Source: an uncultured Opitutia bacterium
Lineage (GTDB): Bacteria; Verrucomicrobiota; Verrucomicrobiia; Opitutales; JABJCN01
Length of the DNA: 25,088 bases
Direction: 5' to 3'
Assembly: GCA_913046175.1 (NCBI GenBank)
Contig: CAJWSN010000004.1
Coordinates: 1-25,088 of the forward strand
This document shows positions 1-8,441 of the stretch, piece by piece (the stretch's first letter is position 1; each line of letters starts with the position of its first letter). The translations under genes and the position numbers were made by a program. The notes below the pieces were generated by a model, which was given only the letters and a program-made list of their open reading frames with translations, made no database searches and had not been told where the DNA came from.

Positions 1-1405
1 AGGTCATGGTATCCTCATCCTGCGTCAGTCCAGCATGAACAGATGCGACGACATAATCAAGGGTCGCAAGTAATGAATCCTCAAAGTCCAGCTTCCCTCC
101 GGAAAGAATATCACATTCTGTACCCGTAAATACCCATGTATTATATTTTCCGCTGGCATTCAGCCGATGAATATCCTCCACCTGCCGGGCCAGTCGCTCC
201 GCGTCCAAGCCGTTGGCCTGAAAACTCGACTTGGAGTGATCCGCAATACCCACATATTCCCAGCAGCGCGATTCAGCCTCGCCAACCATTTCCTCCAAAG
301 TGTTCCTTCCATCGGAGGCCGTGGTGTGGTTATGAAAACAACCCTTGAGGTCCTCCAACACCACCAGTTCGGGCAACCCACTATTCTCGGCAATCTCAAT
401 CTCCCCATTCCCCTCCCTAAGGGATGGAGGGATAAACTGCAGGCCCAGTGCCTTGAAAATATCCTCCTCACAATTCGCAGTGATGGACGCCCCCTCCCGA
501 AGCAAATCCTTTTCATGCTCAGGCTTGAGACCCCATTCGCTCAGGCTCAATCCCATGGACAACGCCCGCTGGCGCATTTGGACATTGTGGTTCTTGGAGC
601 CGGTGAAATGGTGGAGGGCGAAGAAAAACTGCTCCATGGGCACCACCCGAAGGTCCGCCTGCATGCCTCCGTCAAAGCGTACACTCGACTTTGTCTCCCC
701 CTTCGCCGTCACCTCCACGATTCCCGCCTGTGAGGTGAACCAATCCATGATCGGTAGTGGATCTGCAGAAGCCGCAAGAAAGTCCAGGTCCCCCACTGTT
801 TCCATGCCCCGGCGCAGGCTTCCTGCCGCCTCGGCCCGCTCCACCTGTGGCAACGCCCGGAGACCCGGCAGAATCCCTGCCGCCACATCCTGTGCATTCC
901 ACCATAAATGACGGGCAGCATAAGCTTCACGATTCTGGATTCCCGAAAGGATGTTGTCCTGCGTCTTGTTTCCAAAGCCCTTGAGTTCTGCCACCCTGCC
1001 CTCATTGCAAGCCGCGGTCAGGGATGCAATGGATTCAATGCCGAGCTTCTCGTGGAGAACCTTTATTTTCTTTCCCCCAAGGCCTGGAATCTCGAGCATT
1101 TCCAGGAGACCGTCAGGAACAGAGTCCTTTAGGTTTTCAAAAAACTCCAGTTCCCCGGTCAGGTGAAGTGTCGCGATTTTTTCCGTCAGTGCCTTGCCAA
1201 TGCCCCTGATGTCAGGAAGCCGCTCTTCCGTAATGACCGTTTCGAGGTCTTCCTCCAAAGTTTCCAAGGCACGTGCCCCGGCAAAGTAGGCACGCACCTT
1301 GAACGGGTTTTCCCCCTTGATCTCCAGCATTGTCCCAATCTGGTCGAGGACATGCGCAATGTCTTTCTTGTCCATGTCAGGCCAAACCTGAAGCAGGTTC
1401 CCCAT
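1..1405 (-). CDS. polX: DNA polymerase/3'-5' exonuclease PolX (C-terminus cut by window edge)
   Basis: Family X DNA polymerase fused to a PHP phosphoesterase domain; the family acts in gap-filling DNA repair. The visible 468 residues start with a helix-hairpin-helix region (LPDIRGIGKALTEKI, then IPGLGGKKIKVL). The nucleotidyltransferase motif GSLRRGMETVGDLDFL follows near residues 194-210, with the metal-binding Asp pair in GDLD and a third acidic position in VRFDGGMQADLRV. The PHP domain begins near residue 350 with the metal-binding motif FHNHTTASDG and continues through GIADHSKSS. Bacterial PolX is usually about 570-590 residues, so roughly the last 100 lie outside the window. The ATG at 1405 gives MGNLLQVWPDMDKKDIAHVL. 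An ATG at 1375 (MDKKDIAHVL) matches the usual family start better, and neither has a strong ribosome binding site. It lies on the same strand as, and downstream of, the tRNA-Pro gene. Confidence 0.93.
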   Translation of the reverse strand, partial: MGNLLQVWPDMDKKDIAHVLDQIGTMLEIKGENPFKVRAYFAGARALETLEEDLETVITEERLPDIRGIGKALTEKIATLHLTGELEFFENLKDSVPDGLLEMLEIPGLGGKKIKVLHEKLGIESIASLTAACNEGRVAELKGFGNKTQDNILSGIQNREAYAARHLWWNAQDVAAGILPGLRALPQVERAEAAGSLRRGMETVGDLDFLAASADPLPIMDWFTSQAGIVEVTAKGETKSSVRFDGGMQADLRVVPMEQFFFALHHFTGSKNHNVQMRQRALSMGLSLSEWGLKPEHEKDLLREGASITANCEEDIFKALGLQFIPPSLREGNGEIEIAENSGLPELVVLEDLKGCFHNHTTASDGRNTLEEMVGEAESRCWEYVGIADHSKSSFQANGLDAERLARQVEDIHRLNASGKYNTWVFTGTECDILSGGKLDFEDSLLATLDYVVASVHAGLTQDEDTMT

Positions 1406-1472
1406 GAAATCCAAGAAAAAACATCAGGGGTGGGTGTACATAATTTCAGGCACAGGGAACATTCTGGGTAAT

Positions 1473-1549
1473 TGGTCGGGACGACAGGATTCGAACCTGC
1501 GACTTCCGGCTCCCAAAGCCGGCGCTCTACCAGGCTGAGCTACGTCCCG
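1473..1549 (-). tRNA. tRNA-Pro (anticodon TGG)
   Basis: Read on the minus strand, a full cloverleaf folds: acceptor arm CGGGACG/CGTCCCG, D arm GCTC/GAGC with the AGCCTGGTA loop, anticodon stem CCGGC/GCCGG with loop TTTGGGA, and T arm with TTCGAAT. The anticodon is TGG, which reads proline codons. The C1:G72 pair agrees with bacterial tRNA-Pro. Discriminator A is at 1476 and the CCA end is encoded in the DNA at 1475-1473. The opposite strand translates to a well-known phantom peptide (GFEPATSGSQSRRSTRLSY), which is not a gene. Confidence 0.97.
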
Positions 1550-1566
1550 TCACCAAGAAGGCTGCA

Positions 1567-1595
1567 AATGCTCTTGAATGAGGCGGAACTGTCAA
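1567..1595 (-). promoter_or_regulatory. Possible promoter of tRNA-Pro
   Basis: On the minus strand a perfect TTGACA (1595-1590) lies about 41 bases before the tRNA 5' end. That is the right distance for a -35 box with a short tRNA leader. The -10 region 16-17 bases further on (GAGCAT or AGCATT) matches TATAAT poorly, so this rests on the -35 box and on position alone. Confidence 0.3.
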
Positions 1596-1681
1596 TCCTT
1601 CTCCGGTTTGAACTCGTTGATTTTCGGAAACTCTATTTTCCCGCTTGCCGGTAACGCAGGTTTTACATAAGGAATTCCTTT

Positions 1682-2299
1682 ATGAGTGAAATGGAAGAAG
1701 ACCAGATTCTGGAGAATGCCGGGGAAGAACTTCAGGAACTGGAAGAAAAACCCAAATCCTTCCTCCTTCTCGTTGCGGTGATTCTGGGTGCACTGGCCCT
1801 GATCCTGAGCCTGGTTTCCATCGTCCAGAACAAGGGCGCAAACACAGGTGAATCAACGGTGAAGATTGAAGGTGCGGCAGGAGTGGATGGAATCCTTGAT
1901 CGCATTGATGCACTGGAACAAAAGGTTGGCAACCTCTCCTCCTCCTTGGACAGCTTCAATGCCATCGGCAACACAGCCCTGGAAACGGAGGTTGCCAAGC
2001 TCAAGGGTGACTTAAGGAGCCTGCAGGCACAAGTTGGCAAAAAGACATCGGCAATACCACCAAGACCTGCCACCACGCCCGCATCCCCCCCTACGGAACC
2101 CCAGCCAGCAACCACCTCGACAGCCAAGCCTCCCGTCCCCCCTGGAGGAAAAATTCACAAACTACAAGAAGGTGAGACGTTTTCCAGCCTGGCTAAAACT
2201 TACGGCATCCCCGTGGAGAAGATTATGTCGGCCAACCAAGGGCTCGACCCACTCAAGCTGCAGGTGGGCCAGGAAATTGTCATACCCGGCCCAAAGTGA
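1682..2299 (+). CDS. Membrane-anchored LysM domain protein
   Basis: 205-residue protein with a single N-terminal transmembrane anchor (about residues 26-48, SFLLLVAVILGALALILSLV). A coiled-coil segment (about 68-118, heptad-rich around ALEQKVGNLSSSLDSF) and a proline/threonine-rich linker (about 122-152) follow. The C-terminal LysM domain (about 155-202) runs from HKLQEGETFSSLAKTYGIP to LQVGQEIVIPG. LysM domains bind N-acetylglucosamine-containing glycans such as peptidoglycan, so the protein probably spans from the inner membrane to the cell wall. The start is supported by an AAGGAA ribosome binding site about 7 bases upstream. Its stop overlaps the next start. It is the first gene of the plus-strand run, and its specific role is unknown. 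Confidence 0.85.
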   Translation: MSEMEEDQILENAGEELQELEEKPKSFLLLVAVILGALALILSLVSIVQNKGANTGESTVKIEGAAGVDGILDRIDALEQKVGNLSSSLDSFNAIGNTALETEVAKLKGDLRSLQAQVGKKTSAIPPRPATTPASPPTEPQPATTSTAKPPVPPGGKIHKLQEGETFSSLAKTYGIPVEKIMSANQGLDPLKLQVGQEIVIPGPK

Positions 2300-2886
2300 G
2301 TGAATCCATGTCGGAAGGGCATGTGCCTTCCGCGTGGGAGGTGTTGTCGGAAAAACAGGTGGCGGCCTGCCGCGTTTTCAATGTCTTCGAGGAGCACTGC
2401 CGTCATCCGCTGGATGGTCGAGAAGGCACATTTTATTCCATCACTTCAAACGACTGGGTTAATACCCTGGCCCTTACTCCAAAACTCGAACTGGTCATGG
2501 TTCGACAATATCGTTTCGCAATTCGTGAGCTTTCCTGGGAAATCCCGGGAGGGATCGTCGACCCCGGCGAAGAACCCCTTGCCGCCGGTCTTCGTGAATT
2601 GCGTGAGGAAACAGGCTTCTGTGGTGAAAACGCACGCCTCCTTGCCCATTGTTCCCCAAACCCAGCGATCATCCGGAACCGATGCCACTTCGCTTATGTG
2701 GAAAATGTTCAGCAGACCGAATCCCTCGATCTGGATTCCAACGAGGAAATTGAAATCCAAACAATCCCCGTCCACGAGGCCTTTGCTTGGGCCCAGGATT
2801 TTAAAATCCGCCATACCCTCACCCTGAATGCCCTCTTCTACCTGCAGAATCTGGTCGGACTTCCGCCACAGGACCAGACAGGGTAA
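2296..2886 (+). CDS. Nudix hydrolase, ADP-ribose pyrophosphatase-like
   Basis: 196-residue Nudix enzyme. The Nudix box GX5EX7REX2EEXG is intact (GIVDPGEEPLAAGLRELREE, then TGF) at about residues 95-117. It sits after the strand and loop MVRQYRFAIRELSWEIPGG, which resembles ADP-sugar/ADP-ribose pyrophosphatases of the NudF type. Such enzymes hydrolyse the diphosphate of ADP-ribose or ADP-sugars using Mg2+. The GTG start at 2296 overlaps the LysM stop (GTGA), which indicates translational coupling. An in-frame ATG at 2308 is an alternative. The substrate cannot be fixed from sequence alone. A role in NAD-derived ADP-ribose turnover would fit the nearby nadC, but that is inference. Confidence 0.88.
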   Translation: MSESMSEGHVPSAWEVLSEKQVAACRVFNVFEEHCRHPLDGREGTFYSITSNDWVNTLALTPKLELVMVRQYRFAIRELSWEIPGGIVDPGEEPLAAGLRELREETGFCGENARLLAHCSPNPAIIRNRCHFAYVENVQQTESLDLDSNEEIEIQTIPVHEAFAWAQDFKIRHTLTLNALFYLQNLVGLPPQDQTG

Positions 2887-2994
2887 AAAATGGCAATGGC
2901 GGGTTGCCACATGGATGCGCCTTCATCCTTGCCCCGCACAAGGAAACCTGCTTCCCTCCCGCACCTTTCATCCCACCAAAACACCCAAAACATC

Positions 2995-3378
2995 TTGGCC
3001 AATAAACCACAACTGCTTTCATGGCTGACCTGCGACGACATCTATATCGATCCTGTCACCGGCAAGCAATCCCTGCTTGGCATATTCTCGACGATCAAGG
3101 TCAAAAAGTTTCCCTTTTCCCACCGGAAGATGGTGTGGTTTATCTCCATCACAGATTGTATCGCAGGGGAGCACATCCTCAAGATCAGCATGGGACTTCC
3201 CATGGATTCACAACGGGAAATCCTCAAGCGGGAATTCTCCTCCGAAAGCCCGGCTCAAAGAATCAACCTCATCAACGAAATCCAGAACCTCAAGTTTGAA
3301 AAACCTGGCAACTATTCCGTGGTGATCGACATTGACGAGCATACCCTGCTGGCCATGAGCTTCCCCGTCGTGGGATGA
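2995..3378 (+). CDS. DUF6941-like conserved protein
   Basis: Small conserved protein of unknown function. The core LLSWLTCDDIYIDPVTGKQS, then LLGIFSTI, resembles DUF6941 proteins, which begin a few residues before a CDD motif. They continue with a beta-rich segment (MVWFISITDCIAGEHILKIS) and end in a strand-rich tail (GNYSVVIDIDEH). I prefer the TTG start at 2995, giving MANKPQLLSWLTCDD of typical family length (127 residues). The frame is open upstream to an ATG at 2890, but those 35 extra residues are low-complexity and atypical. No clear ribosome binding site supports either start. It lies between the Nudix and PfkB genes on the same strand. Confidence 0.65.
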   Translation: MANKPQLLSWLTCDDIYIDPVTGKQSLLGIFSTIKVKKFPFSHRKMVWFISITDCIAGEHILKISMGLPMDSQREILKREFSSESPAQRINLINEIQNLKFEKPGNYSVVIDIDEHTLLAMSFPVVG

Positions 3379-3442
3379 TACGCGATTGTTTTGTCCTCCT
3401 TTGAATTTGAAAATGTTTCTTTCCTGATTCCCAAAAACCGCC

Positions 3443-4378
3443 ATGAACCGACTCGACCTTGACTGCTCCGAACCGAAACCTGTGCTGGTCGTTGGCTCCG
3501 TTGCCTTCGATAATATAGTCACACCCTTTGCAACAGGGGAGCGCATCCTCGGCGGTTCCGCATCATTTGCCTCCCTCGCCGTTAGTTACTACGCACCGGC
3601 CCTTCTGGTTGGTGTCATCGGGAACGACTTTGATGAAAGACATCTGGACCGCTTTCGCGACCATGACATCGACCTTGAAGGACTCCAGCGCGACAATTCG
3701 GGAGCCACTTTTTTCTGGAAAGGCCGCTACCATGAGAATTTCAACCAGCGCGACACCATTGAACTTCAACTCAACGTTTTTGAGAACTTCCGCCCCGAGC
3801 TTCCGGACAGTTATCAGGATTCAACCTATTTGATGCTCGGAAATATCGCACCTGGACTCCAGTTGCATGTTCTGGAACAAATGAAATCCAAACCCTATGT
3901 GCTTGCTGACACCATTGACCTCTGGATCGACGTACAAAAAGAGGAGTTGCTCCAAGTCGTAAGCAAGGTCGACCTCTTTGTCATTAATGATAGCGAATCT
4001 GAGCAACTCACCGGGGAAAAGAACATAATCCTCGCCGGGGCGAGACTCCTGGATTTTGGCGCCAAGGCAGCCATCATAAAAAAGGGCGAGCACGGGGCCT
4101 ACCTTTTTCACCCTGAAGGACTCTTTGCCCTGCCTGCATATCCTGTGACAGAGTTGCGGGATCCCACAGGCGCAGGCGACTCTTTCGCAGGAGCACTGCT
4201 GGGTTGCCTTGCCGCATGTGACAGCACTAGTTTTGCCACCCTCAAGAAAGCCATGCTCTACGCCACCGCCACTGCCAGCATGACCGTCGAGGACTTCAGT
4301 TGTGATCGACTGGAAAGTGCCGGTGCAGATGCAATCCAGGGACGGTATGACGAGCTTGTTGGCATGACCCAGCTGTAG
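3443..4378 (+). CDS. PfkB-family carbohydrate kinase
   Basis: 311-residue ribokinase/PfkB-fold kinase that would phosphorylate a sugar or nucleoside with ATP. The N-terminal substrate-side glycine motif is GGSASFASLAVSYY (about residues 37-50). The C-terminal PfkB signature DPTGAGDSFAGALLG (from residue 240) contains the catalytic base Asp246 and the anion-hole GAGD. The segment VDLFVINDSESEQLTG is the typical nucleotide-side loop. Length is normal for the family. Substrate specificity (ribose, fructose, adenosine or other) is not evident. The gap from the preceding gene is 64 bases and to proA is 36 bases, so co-transcription is likely. Confidence 0.88.
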   Translation: MNRLDLDCSEPKPVLVVGSVAFDNIVTPFATGERILGGSASFASLAVSYYAPALLVGVIGNDFDERHLDRFRDHDIDLEGLQRDNSGATFFWKGRYHENFNQRDTIELQLNVFENFRPELPDSYQDSTYLMLGNIAPGLQLHVLEQMKSKPYVLADTIDLWIDVQKEELLQVVSKVDLFVINDSESEQLTGEKNIILAGARLLDFGAKAAIIKKGEHGAYLFHPEGLFALPAYPVTELRDPTGAGDSFAGALLGCLAACDSTSFATLKKAMLYATATASMTVEDFSCDRLESAGADAIQGRYDELVGMTQL

Positions 4379-4414
4379 AAGAAAACCCCATACCGCCACC
4401 TGCCTCAAACCCTG

Positions 4415-5674
4415 ATGGAACATGCCATCCGCACCCTGGCTGAAAAAGCCCGCGCTGCCGCCCTTGGGACAGCCACCCTGGACACCACCGCCAAAGATGC
4501 GGCCCTCCTGCGCCTCGCCATGTTGCTTGAGGAACAGTCCGCGATCATTCTCAAGGAAAACACCAAGGACTTGGAGGCCGGCAGAGAGGGCGGTCTTACC
4601 CAGGCGCTCCTGGACCGCCTTCGATTTGATGAGGATCGCATAAGGGCCATGGCCGAGGGGGTTCGTCAGGTCGTTGCCCTCCCTGACCCTGTCGGTGAAG
4701 TCATCGAGGAAAGCACACGCCCCAATGGGCTCCTGCTTCGCAAGCGCCGGGTTCCCATCGGCGTCATCGGTATCATCTACGAGTCACGGCCCAACGTCAC
4801 TGTTGACTGCGCAGCCCTCTGCCTCAAGTCTGGCAATGCCTGCATCCTCCGAGGAGGCAAGGAGGCCTTTCATACCAACACGGTTTTGGCTGGCATCATT
4901 GGGCAGGCTCTTCAGGAAACGGGCATCGCAAAGGAGGCGGTTCAGCTTGTTCCAACGACAGACCGGGAGGCCCTGAACATCCTGCTCAAACTGGATGACT
5001 GCATCCATTGCATTATCCCCCGAGGCGGTGAAGGTCTCATCCGTTTCGTTGCGGAAAACTCCCGGATTCCAGTCATCAAGCATTACAAGGGCGTCTGCAA
5101 TATCTACGTCGACAAGGATGCAGACTTGGCGATTGCGGAAAAAATCGTGGAGAACGCCAAGTGTCAGCGTCCCGGTGTATGCAATGCCGCCGAAAACCTT
5201 TTTGTCCACGAGGAGATCGCTGCCGACTTTCTCCCAAGAATCGCCAGCCGGCTTCAGGCAAACAATGTCGAGCTCCGCCTCGACCATGCAACCGCCGGCT
5301 ACATCAATGGCAATGGGTTGACCTTCACCCATGCAAGCGAGGCGGATTTCCACGAGGAATACCTGGATCTCATTCTTTCCATCAAGACGGTTGACTCAAT
5401 CGATGAAGCCATCGATGCGGTCAATCAATATGGCAGCGGACACAGTGATGCAATCATCACCACCAATGAAGCTGCCGCTGAAAAATTTCTCTCTGCTGTC
5501 GATACCTCCACCGCCTACTGGAATGCCAGTACACGCTTCACCGACGGCTTCGAGTTCGGACTCGGCGCAGAGATCGGTATCTCCACCGACCGCCTGCACG
5601 CCCGCGGTCCCATGGGACTACGCGAACTCTGTACCTACAAGTTCATTGTTTACGGCACCGGCCAAATCAAATAA
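4415..5674 (+). CDS. proA: Glutamate-5-semialdehyde dehydrogenase (gamma-glutamyl phosphate reductase)
   Basis: 419-residue enzyme of proline biosynthesis. It reduces gamma-glutamyl phosphate to glutamate-5-semialdehyde with NADPH in the cytoplasm. The aldehyde dehydrogenase superfamily fold is evident: the nucleotide-binding region VPIGVIGIIYESRPNVT (about 112-128), SGNACILRGGKEAFHTN, and the catalytic cysteine at residue 256 in QRPGVCNAAENLF. Family motifs such as IPRGGEGLIRFV and the C-terminal GPMGLRELCTYKF are also present. Length matches the family (about 415-420). No proB is visible next to it, so glutamate 5-kinase must be encoded elsewhere. Confidence 0.96.
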   Translation: MEHAIRTLAEKARAAALGTATLDTTAKDAALLRLAMLLEEQSAIILKENTKDLEAGREGGLTQALLDRLRFDEDRIRAMAEGVRQVVALPDPVGEVIEESTRPNGLLLRKRRVPIGVIGIIYESRPNVTVDCAALCLKSGNACILRGGKEAFHTNTVLAGIIGQALQETGIAKEAVQLVPTTDREALNILLKLDDCIHCIIPRGGEGLIRFVAENSRIPVIKHYKGVCNIYVDKDADLAIAEKIVENAKCQRPGVCNAAENLFVHEEIAADFLPRIASRLQANNVELRLDHATAGYINGNGLTFTHASEADFHEEYLDLILSIKTVDSIDEAIDAVNQYGSGHSDAIITTNEAAAEKFLSAVDTSTAYWNASTRFTDGFEFGLGAEIGISTDRLHARGPMGLRELCTYKFIVYGTGQIK

Positions 5675-5709
5675 GTCATCCGGCGGCTTCGCTGTCCCCA
5701 AGGTATCCA

Positions 5710-6642
5710 ATGCCCCAAAGGCCCAACAAGCACCCTGTCCTCGCCCAACGCCTGACGTGGGAAGACCTCGACCAGGCTCATATGCGCGACCTCATCCAGC
5801 TCGCACGCAAGGAGGACCTCACCGGGGCAGGCCTGTCCTCGCCCCCCGAAAACCCCACGGACGTCACCACAAATACCTTCCGGCCAAGTGCGGAGGAAGG
5901 ACAAGCCGCCATCGTTGCCCGCGAGCCAATCACCATTTGCGGACTGTCTCTCGTGCCACTTATTCTCGAAGCTTTTGGTGGAGGGACCTTTACAAGCCAT
6001 CAGCAGGATGCTGAATCAACCGGCAAAGGCACCACCCTTGGCATCTTGAACGGCAATCCATCCACACTGCTTAAAGCAGAGAGAATCCTGCTTAATTTTC
6101 TCCAGCACCTTTGTGGCATCGCCACGAATACCTCTGCTTTCGCAGAGAGACTCAGCAAATCACCAACCCGCCTGCTGGACACTCGTAAAACCACCCCGGG
6201 GCTCCGGGTCCTTGAAAAATACGCCGTCGCCTGCGGAGGTGGCTGGAACCATAGGATCGGACTCTTCGACCGCGTCCTTATCAAGGACAACCACCTCGCC
6301 GCCTTTTCAGCAAAACAGGGAAAAGCCTTGATTGAAGCTGTTCGCCTTGCCCGGCAAAAAAACCCAGGGATTCCCGTGGAAATTGAAATTGATCAACTTG
6401 AGCAGGTTCTCCCCGCTCTTGAGGCAGGCGCGGACTGCCTTCTGCTCGACAATTTTTCTCCTGCCCTAATCGGTGAGGCCATTGCCCTCGTCAAGGGTCG
6501 CACCAGCATCGAGGCCAGCGGGGGCATCACACTTGCAAACATTGCCGATTACGCCCAGCCAGGGCTTGACTTCATTTCCACAGGCGCCCTTGTACACCAC
6601 TCGCGCTGGACAGACATCGGCTTGGACTGGCTGGAGACATGA
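5710..6642 (+). CDS. nadC: Nicotinate-nucleotide pyrophosphorylase (quinolinate phosphoribosyltransferase)
   Basis: 310-residue enzyme of de novo NAD synthesis. It converts quinolinate and PRPP to nicotinate mononucleotide, CO2 and pyrophosphate. The diagnostic motifs are LLDTRKTTPGLRVLEKYAV (about residues 155-173) and GGGWNHRIGLFDRVLIKDNH, which hold the substrate-binding basic residues. The acidic EIEIDQLEQ and the late barrel motif IEASGGITLANI follow. An AAGG about 7 bases before the ATG may be the ribosome binding site. Its stop overlaps the birA start by ATGA, so the two are translationally coupled. Confidence 0.96.
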   Translation: MPQRPNKHPVLAQRLTWEDLDQAHMRDLIQLARKEDLTGAGLSSPPENPTDVTTNTFRPSAEEGQAAIVAREPITICGLSLVPLILEAFGGGTFTSHQQDAESTGKGTTLGILNGNPSTLLKAERILLNFLQHLCGIATNTSAFAERLSKSPTRLLDTRKTTPGLRVLEKYAVACGGGWNHRIGLFDRVLIKDNHLAAFSAKQGKALIEAVRLARQKNPGIPVEIEIDQLEQVLPALEAGADCLLLDNFSPALIGEAIALVKGRTSIEASGGITLANIADYAQPGLDFISTGALVHHSRWTDIGLDWLET

Positions 6643-7622
6643 CCGCGAATCCCTCCATCCTCCAATCTTTTCTCGAGGCCGGAAAAGATACATTTATTTC
6701 CGGGGAGGAGCTGGCGCGCCGACACGGTATCTCCCGGGTCGCAATCCACGCACGAATCAAAAAACTAGAGCAATCAGGCATCATGTTTGAGGCAGTCCCC
6801 AGGCGGGGTTACCGCCTTGCCTCTGAGCCGCCGACCCTGAATGCCGACCTCCTGCAGGCACATCTCAAGCAATCTGGCACCGACCTGTCCCTTCACTTTT
6901 TGGAGGAAGTTGACAGCACCAACCTTGAAGTCGAGCGACACCTTGCCTCGGGGGATTCCGACCCGCTCGCAGTCATCGCCCTTCGTCAAACACATGGCCG
7001 TGGCCGCATGGGGCGCACCTGGCACAGCACACATCCGGGGAACCTCTACCTGAGCATTGGTTTTCGTCCGGAAGCCCCAAATGCCGCGATCGGTCTCTTT
7101 TCATTGTGGGCAGGAATAAGGGTTGCTGAATCCATCCGTGAAGCCACCGCCCTTCCAGTAAAGGTAAAATGGCCCAATGATCTTCATGTCGAGGGACAAA
7201 AAATCGGGGGCATCCTTTGCGAGGCCAAGATGGAACTGGACCGCGTGCAAACCCTCCTTTTCGGGCTGGGCCTGAACATGAACCAGGACGCACATGGTCT
7301 CCCTGATAACCTCCGGACCCCGGCAAACACCTTGAAGTCCCTTCTTGGAAAGAGCGTCCCCATCCACCCGCTCACCATCTCCATTCTACAAGCCGTGACC
7401 GAAGGATACGATGCCTGCCAACAATCCGGTTCCGGAAAAATCCTACAAAAAACCTTTTTGGCCCTCGACGCCCTGCGTGATAAAACCGTGACTGTCCTGA
7501 ATGGGGCCAGTGAAAACCATGGGGTCGCCCGCGGGATTGACACACAGGGTAATCTTCTTCTCGAGGCTGCCGACGGGTCTCTGTCCGCCATCCGTGCAGG
7601 GGATGTCTCCCTGAAAAAATAG
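6639..7622 (+). CDS. birA: Bifunctional biotin-[acetyl-CoA carboxylase] ligase / biotin repressor
   Basis: 327-residue protein. The N-terminal winged helix-turn-helix (about residues 8-65, FISGEELARRHGISRVAIHA) marks the bifunctional, DNA-binding type. The ligase domain carries the biotinyl-AMP loop GRGRMGRTWHS (from residue 120), KWPNDLHVEGQKIGGILCEA (from residue 177, with the catalytic Lys region) and GLGLNMNQ. A small C-terminal SH3-like domain (about 280-327) ends the protein. It attaches biotin to carboxyl carrier protein via biotinyl-5'-AMP and may repress biotin genes. The ATG overlaps the nadC stop and is preceded by GGAG. No biotin biosynthesis gene is in the window for it to regulate. 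Confidence 0.94.
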   Translation: MTANPSILQSFLEAGKDTFISGEELARRHGISRVAIHARIKKLEQSGIMFEAVPRRGYRLASEPPTLNADLLQAHLKQSGTDLSLHFLEEVDSTNLEVERHLASGDSDPLAVIALRQTHGRGRMGRTWHSTHPGNLYLSIGFRPEAPNAAIGLFSLWAGIRVAESIREATALPVKVKWPNDLHVEGQKIGGILCEAKMELDRVQTLLFGLGLNMNQDAHGLPDNLRTPANTLKSLLGKSVPIHPLTISILQAVTEGYDACQQSGSGKILQKTFLALDALRDKTVTVLNGASENHGVARGIDTQGNLLLEAADGSLSAIRAGDVSLKK

Positions 7623-7686
7623 CTCGCCTGGAACCGGTCCCGTCCAGCTTGATCAGGTAATATATTTTCCATTTACATTAGCAACC

Positions 7687-8436
7687 ATGAGCATCCTGTG
7701 CCTCGACATCGGCAACACCACTGCACACCTTGGGCTCCTCAAGGATGGCGTCCCCGCCCGTGAAAGGCGCTACCCCACAGAGGGTCTTCCAAGAAATCTC
7801 CCATCCATCCTTGAGGATTACCCGGATGCCTCCCGATTCGCCTACTGTAGTGTTGTACCCTCAATCAATCTAGCCATCGCCGAAGCCGTCGAAGCCGCCA
7901 ATCTCGAACTCTTTAACCTGAATGCAGATACCTGCCCCATCGCCATCGACTACCCTAATAAAACGGAAATCGGACAGGACCGTCTCGCCAATGCCATCGC
8001 TGCCGCTGCCCACGGGAAGATGCCCGCCATCGTCATCGACATGGGCACGGCAACCACCTTCGATATCGTGACCAAGGAGAATGGATACGAGGGTGGCGTC
8101 ATTGCCGCCGGACTTTCCCTGATGCGGGAATATCTCCACGAAAAGACTGCACTCCTGCCTCAGGTCAGCTACTGCGAAATTCCCTATCCCAACACCGCCA
8201 TAGGCAAGTCCACACGGGAGGCCATGGAGATCGGGGGTGTCATCGGTTATGAGGGTATGGTCAAGGAGATTATAGCGGCAATTTCACGAAACCTTTACAA
8301 GAGACATCTTGAAAAACCCGGCATTATCCTGACCGGTGGAAAAGCACCTTTCCTCGAGGAGATCCTGGGCGATGACTGCCACTACATTCCCCAACTGACC
8401 CTGCACGGTCTTGAGATAGCCTGTCGCAAGTCATAA
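7687..8436 (+). CDS. coaX: Type III pantothenate kinase
   Basis: 249-residue ASKHA-fold kinase that phosphorylates pantothenate, the first step of CoA synthesis. The phosphate-binding motif DIGNTTAHLGLL is at the N-terminus. GQDRLANAIAAAAH holds the pantothenate-site Asp-Arg pair. VIDMGTATTFDIV is the second phosphate motif, and GGVIAAGLSLMREYLHEKTA matches the family. A late ATPase element is IILTGGKAPFLEEILG. Length is typical of CoaX. It lies 64 bases after birA; a birA-coaX neighbourhood is common in bacteria. It ends the plus-strand run and converges with the DUF1080 gene. Confidence 0.95.
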   Translation: MSILCLDIGNTTAHLGLLKDGVPARERRYPTEGLPRNLPSILEDYPDASRFAYCSVVPSINLAIAEAVEAANLELFNLNADTCPIAIDYPNKTEIGQDRLANAIAAAAHGKMPAIVIDMGTATTFDIVTKENGYEGGVIAAGLSLMREYLHEKTALLPQVSYCEIPYPNTAIGKSTREAMEIGGVIGYEGMVKEIIAAISRNLYKRHLEKPGIILTGGKAPFLEEILGDDCHYIPQLTLHGLEIACRKS

Positions 8437-8441
8437 CTGCA

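Noticed and set aside
167..911. Two long plus-strand open frames (167-733 and 345-911)
   Set aside because: They lie opposite polX, whose protein has clear catalytic motifs; the plus-strand translations resemble nothing.
1472..1654. Plus-strand open frame reading GFEPATSGSQSRRSTRLSY
   Set aside because: It is the antisense translation of the tRNA-Pro gene, a well-known phantom peptide found beside many tRNAs.
2885..2909. Hairpin TGGCAA-N7-TTGCCA next to an A run, resembling a minus-strand terminator
   Set aside because: No minus-strand gene is upstream of it to terminate and the stem is only 6 pairs; probably chance.
7623..7686. Possible riboswitch or promoter before coaX (near-palindrome GGAACCGGTCCC and TAATATATT)
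   Set aside because: The gap is too short for a known riboswitch and no -35 box pairs with the AT-rich stretch.
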